This document shows positions 9,256-18,484 of a stretch of DNA of 44,801 nucleotides, piece by piece (position 1 is the stretch's first letter; every line of letters begins with the position of its first letter). A model generated the notes under the pieces. The model saw only the letters and a list, made by a program, of their open reading frames with translations, searched no databases and was not told the DNA's origin. The stretch comes from Oligoflexia bacterium (GTDB lineage Bacteria; Bdellovibrionota; UBA1018; CAIMNF01): the NCBI GenBank assembly GCA_903831745.1, contig CAIKYX010000085.1:1-44801 (forward strand), read 5' to 3'. A program made the translations under genes and the position numbers.

Positions 9256-11649
9256 CTAGTGTCTGAGCGCTTCTTGCGCGCGTTGTTCCTGACTCGTAAA
9301 ATTGTAATAGGCACAGCTTCGTTGAGGATGCGGTAGGTTTGCATAAGAATCGAATTTAACCACCGTTGCTCCTGACACAATTTTAGCTCCCTTGCAGCGG
9401 TTTTTGATTTCATCAGACAAATCGGTACGGCTTAAGAGCTGAATACAGAGCCGGTCGCTGAGTTTATCTGATACGTTTTCCATCATACCTTCTGAATGAC
9501 TGTGGCGACCGGTGCTTTGCCCATCAAACAGGCGAAATGCATTTTCAAGGTAGGAATCTGAAAAACGGGCGAATCCTTCGATTTGAGAGGCACTGAGCAA
9601 AATGGCGCTGTCATATTGCGCCTGGGTGGTCGAGGGATTGGTAGAGTAACCAATGGTGGCATCGATGGTCGATTGGTTCATCTCGATGATCGCTTTAAGA
9701 TTGTTCTGGGTTAGATTGTGTCCCAGCAGCATACTTTCCATGATCGAACCAATTTTCATGCGTTGATAGTCCTGGGATTGTTTGAATGAAATGAAGGTTT
9801 GCAGTCGTGTGTGAATTTCCTGGTTTTTTCCGATGACGATATTGAGGTCTTTCATCAGCTCCTTCTTTTTCTCGATCGTCGATGTGGGCGTGTTCAATTC
9901 GGTCGCCTTTAGGGACGCTTCATGCAATTTGTCGATCGTATCTTCGAGTCCTGCCCTCTGGACGGATTCGAAGTCATTGAGTTTCGCGTCCTGAAGTAAA
10001 TGATCGAGAGTCAGGAGTGCCTGATAAGCGCTCTTCTTGCCACTGATCGGATCAGAACCAAGGTAGAAGGTTGCCATCAAAGAATTGGTTTGTTCAGGCG
10101 TCAGATCGGTCTCGAGCGCCAGGCTGATTTTTCGGTTCATTTCGAAGACTTTGGCTCGAAGCATCTCGATGACGTCTTTGTTCTCGAGCTGTGCCTTAAG
10201 CTTTAGGGTCGTGGTCTTCCAGTTTTTTTCGTCTTTGGTCAGGATGTATTCAAACATTTTGAAGGCGCTTCGTTGACGTTCGTCGATTACTTTTTGAGCG
10301 CCGCCATTGGTCGTGCCTTCCGATGCCTGAGCAGCGGCCACAAATTCGTTCTTCAGGCTGCCAAAGTCGCTACTGACTTCCTGATCAGATGAAAGGAGGA
10401 GCGGAAGAAAGTCCATGCGCTGTTGATCCTTGTTAAAGAGTGAGCGAAGAATGGTCAGCTCTGATCCTTCCGAGTTTCCGCCCAATACCGGATTGATCAT
10501 TTCGAGGATGTCGCTTAGGTTCTTGAAAATTTCTCCTCGCTGACTTTCACCACCCGATACCTGGGTGATTTTTCGTTCCTTCAGGATTCCCATCAGGGAT
10601 TGCAAAAACGCCGAAGATTTTGCGTTAAAATAAGTCTTTGCAGCTTCGCGCTGGCTGACGATATCCGGGTCCTGCAATACCACATTGGTTTGATTGGTCC
10701 AGGACTTGAGTTGCTTTTCCGCTTCAGTGAGGTCTTTGACTCGGGCAAGCGATTGTCCGAACGCCGTCAGTGCGATCGACTTTTTAGGAGAATGCTTGAT
10801 ATCATGAATCTCTTCGAACAATTGTTCCTCGCGAGTGAGTCGGCAATGCTGTTTGCCGAGATACTCGTACGCACAGCCCAGCCCGATCGCCAGTGCCGCT
10901 TGTTGGGTGGCCTCAAACGACTTTTGCACCCGGTTCTTGCTGCTGTTCACAATCTTAAAAACATCCTGAAGAATACTTCCGGCGACCACGGTGGCAATAC
11001 CGTACGGCGATGACATAAAAAACCCGCTGATGCCGACGAGCGCACCGAGAATGCTATTTCTAATTTGTGGCTTTTTCGCAAAGCATTTTTGACTGCCTTG
11101 AAGCGCGGCTTCGAGACCACTGGCCACTTGTCTGAGTTGCGAAACTCCGTCTAGTTTTCGAAGCAGGGTCAGGTTGGCTTGATCCATGGCCAGTTGTGAT
11201 TGAAGCTGAGTGATTTCTGTTTTGGCCTGCTGAATTTGCAATTGCAGGGTTGAGGCATCCGGATAAAGTGCCAGCAGTGGGCTTCCGGCAGGAAGATTGC
11301 TGATGATCGATAGATCGGCCATCGATTCATTGATCAGCGATTGTTGGGCTTTGATCTGTGCTTGGGTCGGATCCGGTTGCAGGTAGAGCCCGAGGTTGGT
11401 GAGATCCGGAAGCGCGCTTAGTTGGGCGACAATGGCCTTGCAGTCATCTTCGTCCTGCCCGATTTTTTCTACGACGGTTCGGGTCTGGCGTATCGAATCG
11501 AGAACGCCTTGGGTGATGTCGCCTTTGGCATCACATTGAAAAGCCTGAATGAGATCGAAGCCCGCATCGCGGGATGTGACTGCATGTGCAGTCGAAAGTT
11601 TGAGAATGAAAATCAGAGCCGAAAACAGCAGTCGATTCGATCGCATCAT
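9256..11649 (-). CDS. Large exported coiled-coil hypothetical protein
   Basis: ~797 aa; start MMRSNRLLFSALIFILKLSTAHA; Gln/Leu-rich heptad-like segments. Confidence 0.8.
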   Translation of the reverse strand: MMRSNRLLFSALIFILKLSTAHAVTSRDAGFDLIQAFQCDAKGDITQGVLDSIRQTRTVVEKIGQDEDDCKAIVAQLSALPDLTNLGLYLQPDPTQAQIKAQQSLINESMADLSIISNLPAGSPLLALYPDASTLQLQIQQAKTEITQLQSQLAMDQANLTLLRKLDGVSQLRQVASGLEAALQGSQKCFAKKPQIRNSILGALVGISGFFMSSPYGIATVVAGSILQDVFKIVNSSKNRVQKSFEATQQAALAIGLGCAYEYLGKQHCRLTREEQLFEEIHDIKHSPKKSIALTAFGQSLARVKDLTEAEKQLKSWTNQTNVVLQDPDIVSQREAAKTYFNAKSSAFLQSLMGILKERKITQVSGGESQRGEIFKNLSDILEMINPVLGGNSEGSELTILRSLFNKDQQRMDFLPLLLSSDQEVSSDFGSLKNEFVAAAQASEGTTNGGAQKVIDERQRSAFKMFEYILTKDEKNWKTTTLKLKAQLENKDVIEMLRAKVFEMNRKISLALETDLTPEQTNSLMATFYLGSDPISGKKSAYQALLTLDHLLQDAKLNDFESVQRAGLEDTIDKLHEASLKATELNTPTSTIEKKKELMKDLNIVIGKNQEIHTRLQTFISFKQSQDYQRMKIGSIMESMLLGHNLTQNNLKAIIEMNQSTIDATIGYSTNPSTTQAQYDSAILLSASQIEGFARFSDSYLENAFRLFDGQSTGRHSHSEGMMENVSDKLSDRLCIQLLSRTDLSDEIKNRCKGAKIVSGATVVKFDSYANLPHPQRSCAYYNFTSQEQRAQEALRH

Positions 11650-11796
11650 CCAGGCACCTCCGCCAAGTGTCGGCACAATAGACGCGGTTTAATGCCTAGT
11701 AAACAGTTAAAATGATGGAGTGATGAAAAGGTTCAAGTTGATCAATCTATTCCTGTAGGAGATTAAATTATGAATGTTTAAAAAAATAGATCTTGT

Positions 11797-12882
11797 TCAC
11801 CGACTGCGCACTGAAAATCCAGTACGACCATTGAATAGTGGCCATTTTGGATCGCGGGTCAGCACTTCGATTTCGTTTTTTTGGTTGAGGAGGATGGTGT
11901 CTTCGAGTTTTGCGCCGCCTGAAAGCGAAGGATTCCAGGCGAAAGCGCGTGCATTTGCCGGATCAGGCAACTGATTCTGCTTTAGCCCGGGATTGGCAAT
12001 AGCCTCTCGCGAAAGATAGCCTGTCGGTCCGCCCTGATGGTGCAGTTCGATTTCATGCGGGTAACCCAAACGGACATATGTTGCCTGCATTTTCTTAAAG
12101 GTCTCGGCAATCGGTTCGTGCTCTCGGGTAGATAGAAACGCCGCCTGTTCAATTTGAATGAGATGAGCAGCAAGCGAGGTTTCGTGTTCACTGGGTGCAC
12201 GAAAGAAAACGTGGCGGGTAAGATTGGCAAAAAGACCATTTCTCCGACCGCAGATCACCAGCATTGCATGATTCTCTAAGCGAGCCGGGGTGGCCACCGG
12301 ATGGCGATGTTCGACGCTTCTGCGTTCTCCGCCCACGAGGGTGAGAAGCGGATGAATTCCTCTTTTCCATAAAGCGTGGGCAGCCTGACCTGCGAGTTCG
12401 ATTTCGGTCATTGAAGGATTCGAAGCGTCGAGCGCCTCAGTTGCGGCCTCTGCTGCATCTTTGCCGAGCTTTCGATAACGTTCGATTTCAGAATCGGAAA
12501 GGGTCCATTTCAATGTATGAAATTCTCGCGTCAGAAGCGTCTCTTTTGCATTTGGCCGATCTGACGCAATTTTTTTTGCCATTTCATCGATCAAGGGCTG
12601 TTTTTCATCACTTGCCGTCCAAGGAAACGAAATGATTTCGAAATCGGATGAAATGAGCTCGGTGCGCATGCGATGAACTTCAATGGCGTTGGTGAGCACC
12701 AAAGCCTTGTTGCGTGTGATCAGTACTTCTGCAACGCCTGTTTCGTTCGAAAAGATCACAGAGCTATCGGCGCCACCGGTGGCCCAAGCGAACCAATCCA
12801 CGCCTTTCAGTCGAACGGCATCCAGGCCCTGAGATTCGAGAAGTTGTTGAAGTGAATTGATCTTTTGTGCAATTTCAGTCAT
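11797..12882 (-). CDS. M24-fold (Xaa-Pro aminopeptidase/creatinase-like) protein
   Basis: GGERRSVEHRHPVATPARLENHAMLVICGRRNGLFANLTRHVFF, ELHHQGGPTGYLSRE; creatinase N-terminal domain. Confidence 0.85.
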   Translation of the reverse strand: MTEIAQKINSLQQLLESQGLDAVRLKGVDWFAWATGGADSSVIFSNETGVAEVLITRNKALVLTNAIEVHRMRTELISSDFEIISFPWTASDEKQPLIDEMAKKIASDRPNAKETLLTREFHTLKWTLSDSEIERYRKLGKDAAEAATEALDASNPSMTEIELAGQAAHALWKRGIHPLLTLVGGERRSVEHRHPVATPARLENHAMLVICGRRNGLFANLTRHVFFRAPSEHETSLAAHLIQIEQAAFLSTREHEPIAETFKKMQATYVRLGYPHEIELHHQGGPTGYLSREAIANPGLKQNQLPDPANARAFAWNPSLSGGAKLEDTILLNQKNEIEVLTRDPKWPLFNGRTGFSVRSR

Positions 12883-13949
12883 ACGAGCACCGTTGCCTTT
12901 TGGCCAGTCAATCGTGCGTATTCAGGCAAAACCTCAGCGGCCACTTGTAGTGATTTTCCTTTTTTCGTGATTGCAACAATCGATCCGCCAAAGCCTCCGC
13001 CGGTAAGCCTTGCGCCAAAAACGCCCTCCTGTTTCAAACAAAGCTCGACCAATTGATCGATTTCGGGAAGTGAAACCTCATAATCATCGCGCATCGATTG
13101 GTGTGATTCGACAAACAATCTGCCCATGGTGGTGATGTCTTCAGATTGAATCGCTTTCACGGTGTTAAAAACGCGGTCATTTTCCGTTACGACATGCCTT
13201 GCACGCCTCTTTAAAACATCGGGCAAAGAATCCAGTCTGGATAATTCTTGTGCATTCAGCGACCGTAATTCAGGAATATCGAGGAGTCGGCAGGCTTCTT
13301 CGCATTGGGCTCGACGTTCGTTGTAGCCGCCGCCAACATTTCGATGCGAAATGCCTGAATTGATGACGAGTAGATCCATGTGCTCGAGTGGAAGCGGAAT
13401 TCGCTGAAACTTCAGTGTCTTGGTGTCGAGAAATAATGCTTCACCGCTCGATGCCAGGGCGCAGGCCATTTGATCCATGATCCCAACCCGTGCACCCACA
13501 AATTCATTCTCCGTACGCTGCCCTAAGCGGGCGAGCTCGGCTTCGGTGAACTTCAAATCAAAAGCAAGTTTGAGTGCCTTTAAAAAACTCATTTCGAGAG
13601 CGGCACTCGAAGAGAGGCCGCTTCCTTCTGGCACCGTGGATTCAATTCTTAAGTCAAATCCAGAGAGCGGTATTTTTTCTAGCGTCAGGATCGCCGTGAT
13701 TCCTTGCAAGTAGTCGATCCAGCTTCCTGCTTTTTTTTCTTGCCCCAACGTGTAAGAGAAGGATCTCTCTTCTTTTTTCTTTGGATCGCTAGAGCTTTGA
13801 ATTCGCACTGTTTGGGATTGATTCGGAGTCAGGGTTACCTGGGTGAATTGTGGAATGGTGGTGGGCAATACCCAGCCCCCATTGTAATCGGTGTGTTCTC
13901 CGATCAAATTAACCCGCCCGTGTGCCCGAGTAATGATCGGTGCGTTCAT
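12879..13949 (-). CDS. galK: Galactokinase
   Basis: AHGRVNLIGEHTDYNGGWVLP, PEGSGLSSSAALE, GARLTGGGFGGSIVA. Confidence 0.97.
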   Translation of the reverse strand: MNAPIITRAHGRVNLIGEHTDYNGGWVLPTTIPQFTQVTLTPNQSQTVRIQSSSDPKKKEERSFSYTLGQEKKAGSWIDYLQGITAILTLEKIPLSGFDLRIESTVPEGSGLSSSAALEMSFLKALKLAFDLKFTEAELARLGQRTENEFVGARVGIMDQMACALASSGEALFLDTKTLKFQRIPLPLEHMDLLVINSGISHRNVGGGYNERRAQCEEACRLLDIPELRSLNAQELSRLDSLPDVLKRRARHVVTENDRVFNTVKAIQSEDITTMGRLFVESHQSMRDDYEVSLPEIDQLVELCLKQEGVFGARLTGGGFGGSIVAITKKGKSLQVAAEVLPEYARLTGQKATVLV

Positions 13950-15067
13950 TTTGAATCTCCGATGAGTGCTCGGTCTTCGATGGTAATCGCGCGCAAGTCT
14001 GCAGCCTTTTCTTCAGGCAAGCTGTCGTTGATGAATACTCCGGCGCCGAGTTCGGTGCCCGCCAGATATTTGAGACGATCTTTGGTACGAAGCGGGGGAT
14101 AAATCTGAAAATGCAAGTGTGCTTCGGGGTGGTCTTTTCCGTCCCACGGGGCCTGAAACAGTGTCATGAGGTACGGAAAAGGTTTGTTCCAGAGCCGATC
14201 GAACTTCATGAGAGTGGTTTTCAGGGTCAACGCCAGATCGTTTAACTCATCATCGTTCAGGTCATAAAGGTATTGAACCGGTCGCTTCGGAGCAATCCAG
14301 GTTTCGTACGGATAACGGGCGCACACCGGAATGAAGGAAATGGCCGAGGCGTGTTCTACCACAATTCGACGCCCATCCTTTTTTTCGTCTTGAATCATCT
14401 TCTCAAAAAGACCATGACCAGTTTTCTCGAAATAATCCTTCATCGAGTGCAGGGTTCTTGCCGGAATCGGTGGAATAAAAGGATAGGCATACAGTTGACC
14501 ATGGGGATGGTGCAGGGTGACTCCCATTTCGACGCCGCGATTTTCGAAGGCCAGGACGAATTGGACTTTTCCTGTTTTCGAAAGTGCCTTGGTTCTTTCT
14601 GCATAAACTTCGAGAATGAGTTTGATGCGATCGAGTGGCAAATCTCCCAGGCAAGTGTCGGCGTCTTGCGTGAACACCACCACTTCGCAGAATCCTTTGG
14701 CCGGTTCAGTAGGAACATCCAGATCGGGCGCCGAATCTGTGGCCTGATTAAAGGAAGGAAACAAATTGTCAAAAACGGCCACTTCGTAATCTCCGACAGG
14801 CATCTCGGTTGGAAACTCTTTTGAAGTAGAGAGCGCGAGTGGTGAATAGTCCTTCGGGGGCAGAAAGGTTCGATTTTGTCGATGGCTGGCGTAAACCACC
14901 CACTCATGGCGAAGGGGGTGATAGCGAAGATGTGGTTTTGGAACGGTATCGTCGTGTATTGGATTGGTGGCGACGATATTTGTCGGAATTGGTTTTCTTG
15001 AATACAGGTGTAAGTCACGCCCATCAGGCTTGGTCAAGGTGGTTTGAAACAGGTTGGTTTTTGCCAT
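13946..15067 (-). CDS. galT: Galactose-1-phosphate uridylyltransferase
   Basis: [50 protein letters not shown]. Confidence 0.97.
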   Translation of the reverse strand: MAKTNLFQTTLTKPDGRDLHLYSRKPIPTNIVATNPIHDDTVPKPHLRYHPLRHEWVVYASHRQNRTFLPPKDYSPLALSTSKEFPTEMPVGDYEVAVFDNLFPSFNQATDSAPDLDVPTEPAKGFCEVVVFTQDADTCLGDLPLDRIKLILEVYAERTKALSKTGKVQFVLAFENRGVEMGVTLHHPHGQLYAYPFIPPIPARTLHSMKDYFEKTGHGLFEKMIQDEKKDGRRIVVEHASAISFIPVCARYPYETWIAPKRPVQYLYDLNDDELNDLALTLKTTLMKFDRLWNKPFPYLMTLFQAPWDGKDHPEAHLHFQIYPPLRTKDRLKYLAGTELGAGVFINDSLPEEKAADLRAITIEDRALIGDSK

Positions 15068-15128
15068 GAGTTAAGTCTAGGGCAGGTTTTATCGAAAGTA
15101 AAATATTGACTGAAAAGTACCCTGTTGT

Positions 15129-15149
15129 TACGGATAGTCGCGATCCGTA
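15129..15149. promoter_or_regulatory. Inverted repeat TACGGAT-N7-ATCCGTA in divergent promoter region
   Basis: Perfect 7-bp half sites 15129-15135 and 15143-15149. Confidence 0.4.
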
Positions 15150-15176
15150 CACCCAACCGTCAATGGAGAAAAAATC

Positions 15177-15635
15177 GTGAAACTTTTAGCAATTATTCTA
15201 GGCCTGATGACCGTAGCGCAAGCCCAAGCCGGAACCTGTTCGATCATGATCGAGCAACACCAGGAAGTAACTGCATTTCAGGTGGGGCAGGCGATCGATT
15301 CTTCGATGCTGGCCAGTCGCGACCTCGAGCTGACGAAAGTGCAGGATGTGGGTTCTGAGCAGTTTGATTTTAGCTTGTCGATCGAAGCGTCTCGACAAAA
15401 TACATCGACACCTTCGTACGTGATATTATCCGTCAGTTCTCAAAAACTCTTGAATTTGATTTACGGTCCATCTGCAAAAAAGTGTGATGCAACTTCCGAT
15501 GATTTTTTCAGCACTTTTTCTTTTTCTAAGGCCACTTACAAGGAAACTGCACAAGAGCTGATTCAAAAACTTCCTCCGTGCGAAGTCTTGAAGGAAATCG
15601 AGAAGCAAGCGATTCTGATGGCTAATTGTCAGTAA
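15177..15635 (+). CDS. Exported hypothetical protein
   Basis: MKLLAIILGLMTVAQAQAG signal peptide; SD GGAGAA upstream. Confidence 0.75.
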   Translation: MKLLAIILGLMTVAQAQAGTCSIMIEQHQEVTAFQVGQAIDSSMLASRDLELTKVQDVGSEQFDFSLSIEASRQNTSTPSYVILSVSSQKLLNLIYGPSAKKCDATSDDFFSTFSFSKATYKETAQELIQKLPPCEVLKEIEKQAILMANCQ

Positions 15636-15637
15636 GT

Positions 15638-16393
15638 TTAGCGGGCATTTCCCATGAGCAATAGGATGATTTTGGTTGGTACCAAACGCATCATGGCTAC
15701 GAACGCATTATTTAGAAAGCCGGGAACAATCACTGGGCAAGAGCGTCGTTTGAGGGCGCGTAACGTTGTAGCCACTACTTGTGCGGGAGTTTGGGTGACT
15801 ACTTCTGGCGGCGAATGAGCGGCGTCGCCACTGGCACGCGCTTGAAAAAGAGTGGCGGTTGCGCCTGGACAAAGGGCGGCAACGTAGATTCCCCGTTTTT
15901 TCTGTTCGAACCAAAGTGATTCCGAAAACGAAACAACGAAAGCCTTCGTGGCCGAATAAATTCCGAGCGCGGGTAGCGGTACCAGGCCGACAACGGACGC
16001 GACGTTGATCAGGGCATCGCCGGAACGTGCCTGCTTCAAATAAGCATGAGACAGTACGGTAACCGCATCGCAATTCAGCCGCATCATGTTTTCGATGCGG
16101 TCGAGAGCAATTTCGTGAAAATTTCCGTAGAGACCATAACCGGCGTTGTTGATCACGAGATCGTAGTGCGACTGATGTAGCTCGTTTGCGATTCTTTGGA
16201 TTGAAGCTGGTTCTGAAAGATCGGCAACCCGGTAGTCATGTTTGCCGTTCAGTTCTTTCATGAGTGAATGAAGTCTGCCTTCATTGCGTGCAACCGCAGT
16301 GACTTCGTAACCGAGGCGAGAGAGTTGAATGGCGAATTCACGGCCAATGCCTTCACTGGCACCGGTGATCAGGGCTTTTTTTTGATTTTGCAT
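15638..16393 (-). CDS. SDR-family oxidoreductase
   Basis: ALITGASEGIGREFA, NNAGYG, YSATKAF. Confidence 0.93.
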   Translation of the reverse strand: MQNQKKALITGASEGIGREFAIQLSRLGYEVTAVARNEGRLHSLMKELNGKHDYRVADLSEPASIQRIANELHQSHYDLVINNAGYGLYGNFHEIALDRIENMMRLNCDAVTVLSHAYLKQARSGDALINVASVVGLVPLPALGIYSATKAFVVSFSESLWFEQKKRGIYVAALCPGATATLFQARASGDAAHSPPEVVTQTPAQVVATTLRALKRRSCPVIVPGFLNNAFVAMMRLVPTKIILLLMGNAR

Positions 16394-17091
16394 TAGGTAA
16401 GCTTTCTTGCCGGGATTTTCATCTCTTTTGGACTACCATTTCTGCGCTCGACAAAATAGGCATTTTTTTCGGAATAAGCCGAAACCGCTTCAACAAATTG
16501 CTCGTCGATGAAATGAAGCGCCACTCCGTTTTCGGCCGCATAGCCCGAAGGCACATCACCCATCAGGATGTGGTGATGATACGAAGGACGTCGGCCCTCT
16601 TCGTCGTAATGCGGACAGTTGCTTTCTTTTAAAAATCCAAGGCATTTGAGTGCGGAAAATCTTCCAGGAATCGAATCGGTGATTCCTTCCGAAAACCAAC
16701 ATAAGGAGCCGGCGCTTCCGCCTGCCAGCACGGTTCCATTTTCATAAGCTTTTCGGATAAAGTGATCGACGCCCCAGTCTTTCCAAAGCGTCAGCAGGTT
16801 TCGGGTGTTTCCACCCGTAATGTAAAGAATATCCTGAGAGAGAATGAGGTCTTCAATGTGCTCGGTCTCGCCGCGAAACAGACTGAGTTGGCTGAGTCGG
16901 CAGTCATAGCTTTGAAAGACTTTGAAAAAGTCATCCACGTAACTTTCTTGGTCGCCCGATGCAGTGGGAATCACGCAAATCCTAGGTTGCGGTTTTTGAG
17001 TACGGCTCAGGATAAAACGGTTCAGCCCGTGAATCGAAGGATCCTTGCGAAATCCATTATCGCCGATCGCAATGATTTGGCGCTGAATCAT
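16393..17091 (-). CDS. Peptidase S51 / peptidase E-like
   Basis: LYITGGNTRNLL, VLAGGSAGSLCWF nucleophile Ser motif. Confidence 0.9.
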   Translation of the reverse strand: MIQRQIIAIGDNGFRKDPSIHGLNRFILSRTQKPQPRICVIPTASGDQESYVDDFFKVFQSYDCRLSQLSLFRGETEHIEDLILSQDILYITGGNTRNLLTLWKDWGVDHFIRKAYENGTVLAGGSAGSLCWFSEGITDSIPGRFSALKCLGFLKESNCPHYDEEGRRPSYHHHILMGDVPSGYAAENGVALHFIDEQFVEAVSAYSEKNAYFVERRNGSPKEMKIPARKLT

Positions 17092-17094
17092 TAT

Positions 17095-17634
17095 TTATTG
17101 CAGGCTTTGAACCGTATAGCTGCGAGGTCCGTTGTGGGTATCCACAAACACTTCATCATCTTCTTCAGAATCGATGAGGGCTTCACCCAGTGGAGACATC
17201 GGAGTCGTAACGATGATGGTTTTTCCATTTACGGTCACTTTGGTTCCGCCACCCTGACGGGCGAAAAAGGTACAAATGGTTTTGCCATTGGTCTCGAGCT
17301 CAGCGAGAGCTCCAGGACCTACTTTATTTTTGCTCTTGTGGGAAGTCTCAAGGTAACCCTTGTACTCAGAAATGATTCTTTCGAGTTCCATCGCACGTGC
17401 GACTTGGCCTGCGGCCAGATAAGAAGCTTCAATCGCACGAGTGTCGTGCTTGTCTTCGGATTGCGACTCTTCGTGAGTGGCTTCTTCGTAAGCCGCTCGG
17501 GCACTGTTCATGAGCGTGCTCAGCTCGGTTTGAAAGCTTTCAATCAACGCCTGGATGACCGGGCGGGTTGCGGGTTCAACAAATTTACTACGACTGGTTT
17601 TTTTAGTGCACTTCACAATATTTTCCTTACGCAT
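17095..17634 (-). CDS. GreA/GreB-type transcription elongation factor-like protein
   Basis: GPGALAELETNGKTICTFFA...TTPMSPLGEALIDSEEDDEV, N-terminal coiled coil. Confidence 0.78.
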   Translation of the reverse strand: MRKENIVKCTKKTSRSKFVEPATRPVIQALIESFQTELSTLMNSARAAYEEATHEESQSEDKHDTRAIEASYLAAGQVARAMELERIISEYKGYLETSHKSKNKVGPGALAELETNGKTICTFFARQGGGTKVTVNGKTIIVTTPMSPLGEALIDSEEDDEVFVDTHNGPRSYTVQSLQ

Positions 17635-17637
17635 TTC

Positions 17638-18378
17638 CTACATTACATTTGAGTGTGGCAGGTTTACAGCAGTTGTTTTGCCACACGATATTTGCCATAG
17701 CCGGGCTAGGCAGTGATCCCAGGTTTCGCAATACCGTTCTGCTGCGACGATAATTCGTTCGGCTTCATGAGGATAATCAAGGAGGTACTGCGCGACGAAC
17801 TGGTCTGATTCGCGTATATGGTCCAGTTCGACATCAATATGCAGGTTAGTATAGATTAAATCGCTATTTTTTGCACCTGCCGCGATCAGAATTTTTCGTT
17901 GCATCAGGAAAATATCAGTCAGAATCGACCCAACAATGGTCATCATGACGAGTCCTTGCGTAATATCATTGAAACTAGTTAAGAGATCTTCGCGGAGCTT
18001 GAGGATTTCAGGAAAAAATCCGTCAAAGCCGGGAAGGATCGGGGTGCCGATTCGGCGGCACTGCTCTTCGAACATGCGGTGATGAATCATTTCTCCGCCG
18101 CGCATCATTCCCAGTTCATCGATCGATTGAGGAGCCAGGTTTTGGAGAAGTTTTTCGAGGTGTTTTTGTTTGGTGAGATTGATTTCCTGGTTGGCAGTCC
18201 GGGCAATCAGCCCGGTCAGAGAGAGAACACCCAAGCCTAAAGTTCGGGTAATCAACGACCAGTTGTTAACAAAAGTGGATGTCGCAGATGGATCAATTTG
18301 CTCTTCATTCAGCTGAAAATAAGGATTTTTGAAAATTCTAGTCTTTGCATGGTGTGCGAGGTCAAATTTCAATTCCAT
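17638..18378 (-). CDS. Helical hypothetical protein, possibly haem-oxygenase-like/iron-containing fold
   Basis: HHRMFEEQ, DVELDHIRESDQFV, ERIIVAAERYCETWDHCLARLW; starts MELKFDLAHHAK. Confidence 0.55.
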   Translation of the reverse strand: MELKFDLAHHAKTRIFKNPYFQLNEEQIDPSATSTFVNNWSLITRTLGLGVLSLTGLIARTANQEINLTKQKHLEKLLQNLAPQSIDELGMMRGGEMIHHRMFEEQCRRIGTPILPGFDGFFPEILKLREDLLTSFNDITQGLVMMTIVGSILTDIFLMQRKILIAAGAKNSDLIYTNLHIDVELDHIRESDQFVAQYLLDYPHEAERIIVAAERYCETWDHCLARLWQISCGKTTAVNLPHSNVM

Positions 18379-18384
18379 TCACTA

Positions 18385-18423
18385 CCGCCTTTGTGTTGAG
18401 ACAGAAAATCTGTCTGGAGGCGG
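18385..18423 (-). promoter_or_regulatory. 5'UTR stem-loop that can sequester the SD of gene 17638..18378
   Basis: Minus strand CCGCCT-CC-AGACAGA-TTT-TCTGTCT-CAACACAA-AGGCGG-TAGTGA-ATG; both stems perfectly complementary. Confidence 0.5.
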
Positions 18424-18484
18424 AGCATATCATACCTGATAGAAATGATCAATAAACTTTATGTAGTAATTACGGGGGCAGGGG

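Noticed and set aside
14273-14824. 183-aa plus-strand ORF and other long antisense ORFs (10600-11013, 5416-5874, 33993-34403)
   Set aside because: All overlap well-supported genes in antisense, without SD or recognisable domains.
16762-17652. 296-aa plus-strand ORF
   Set aside because: Lies antisense to clear peptidase E and Gre genes; composition is a shadow of high-GC codons, no motif.
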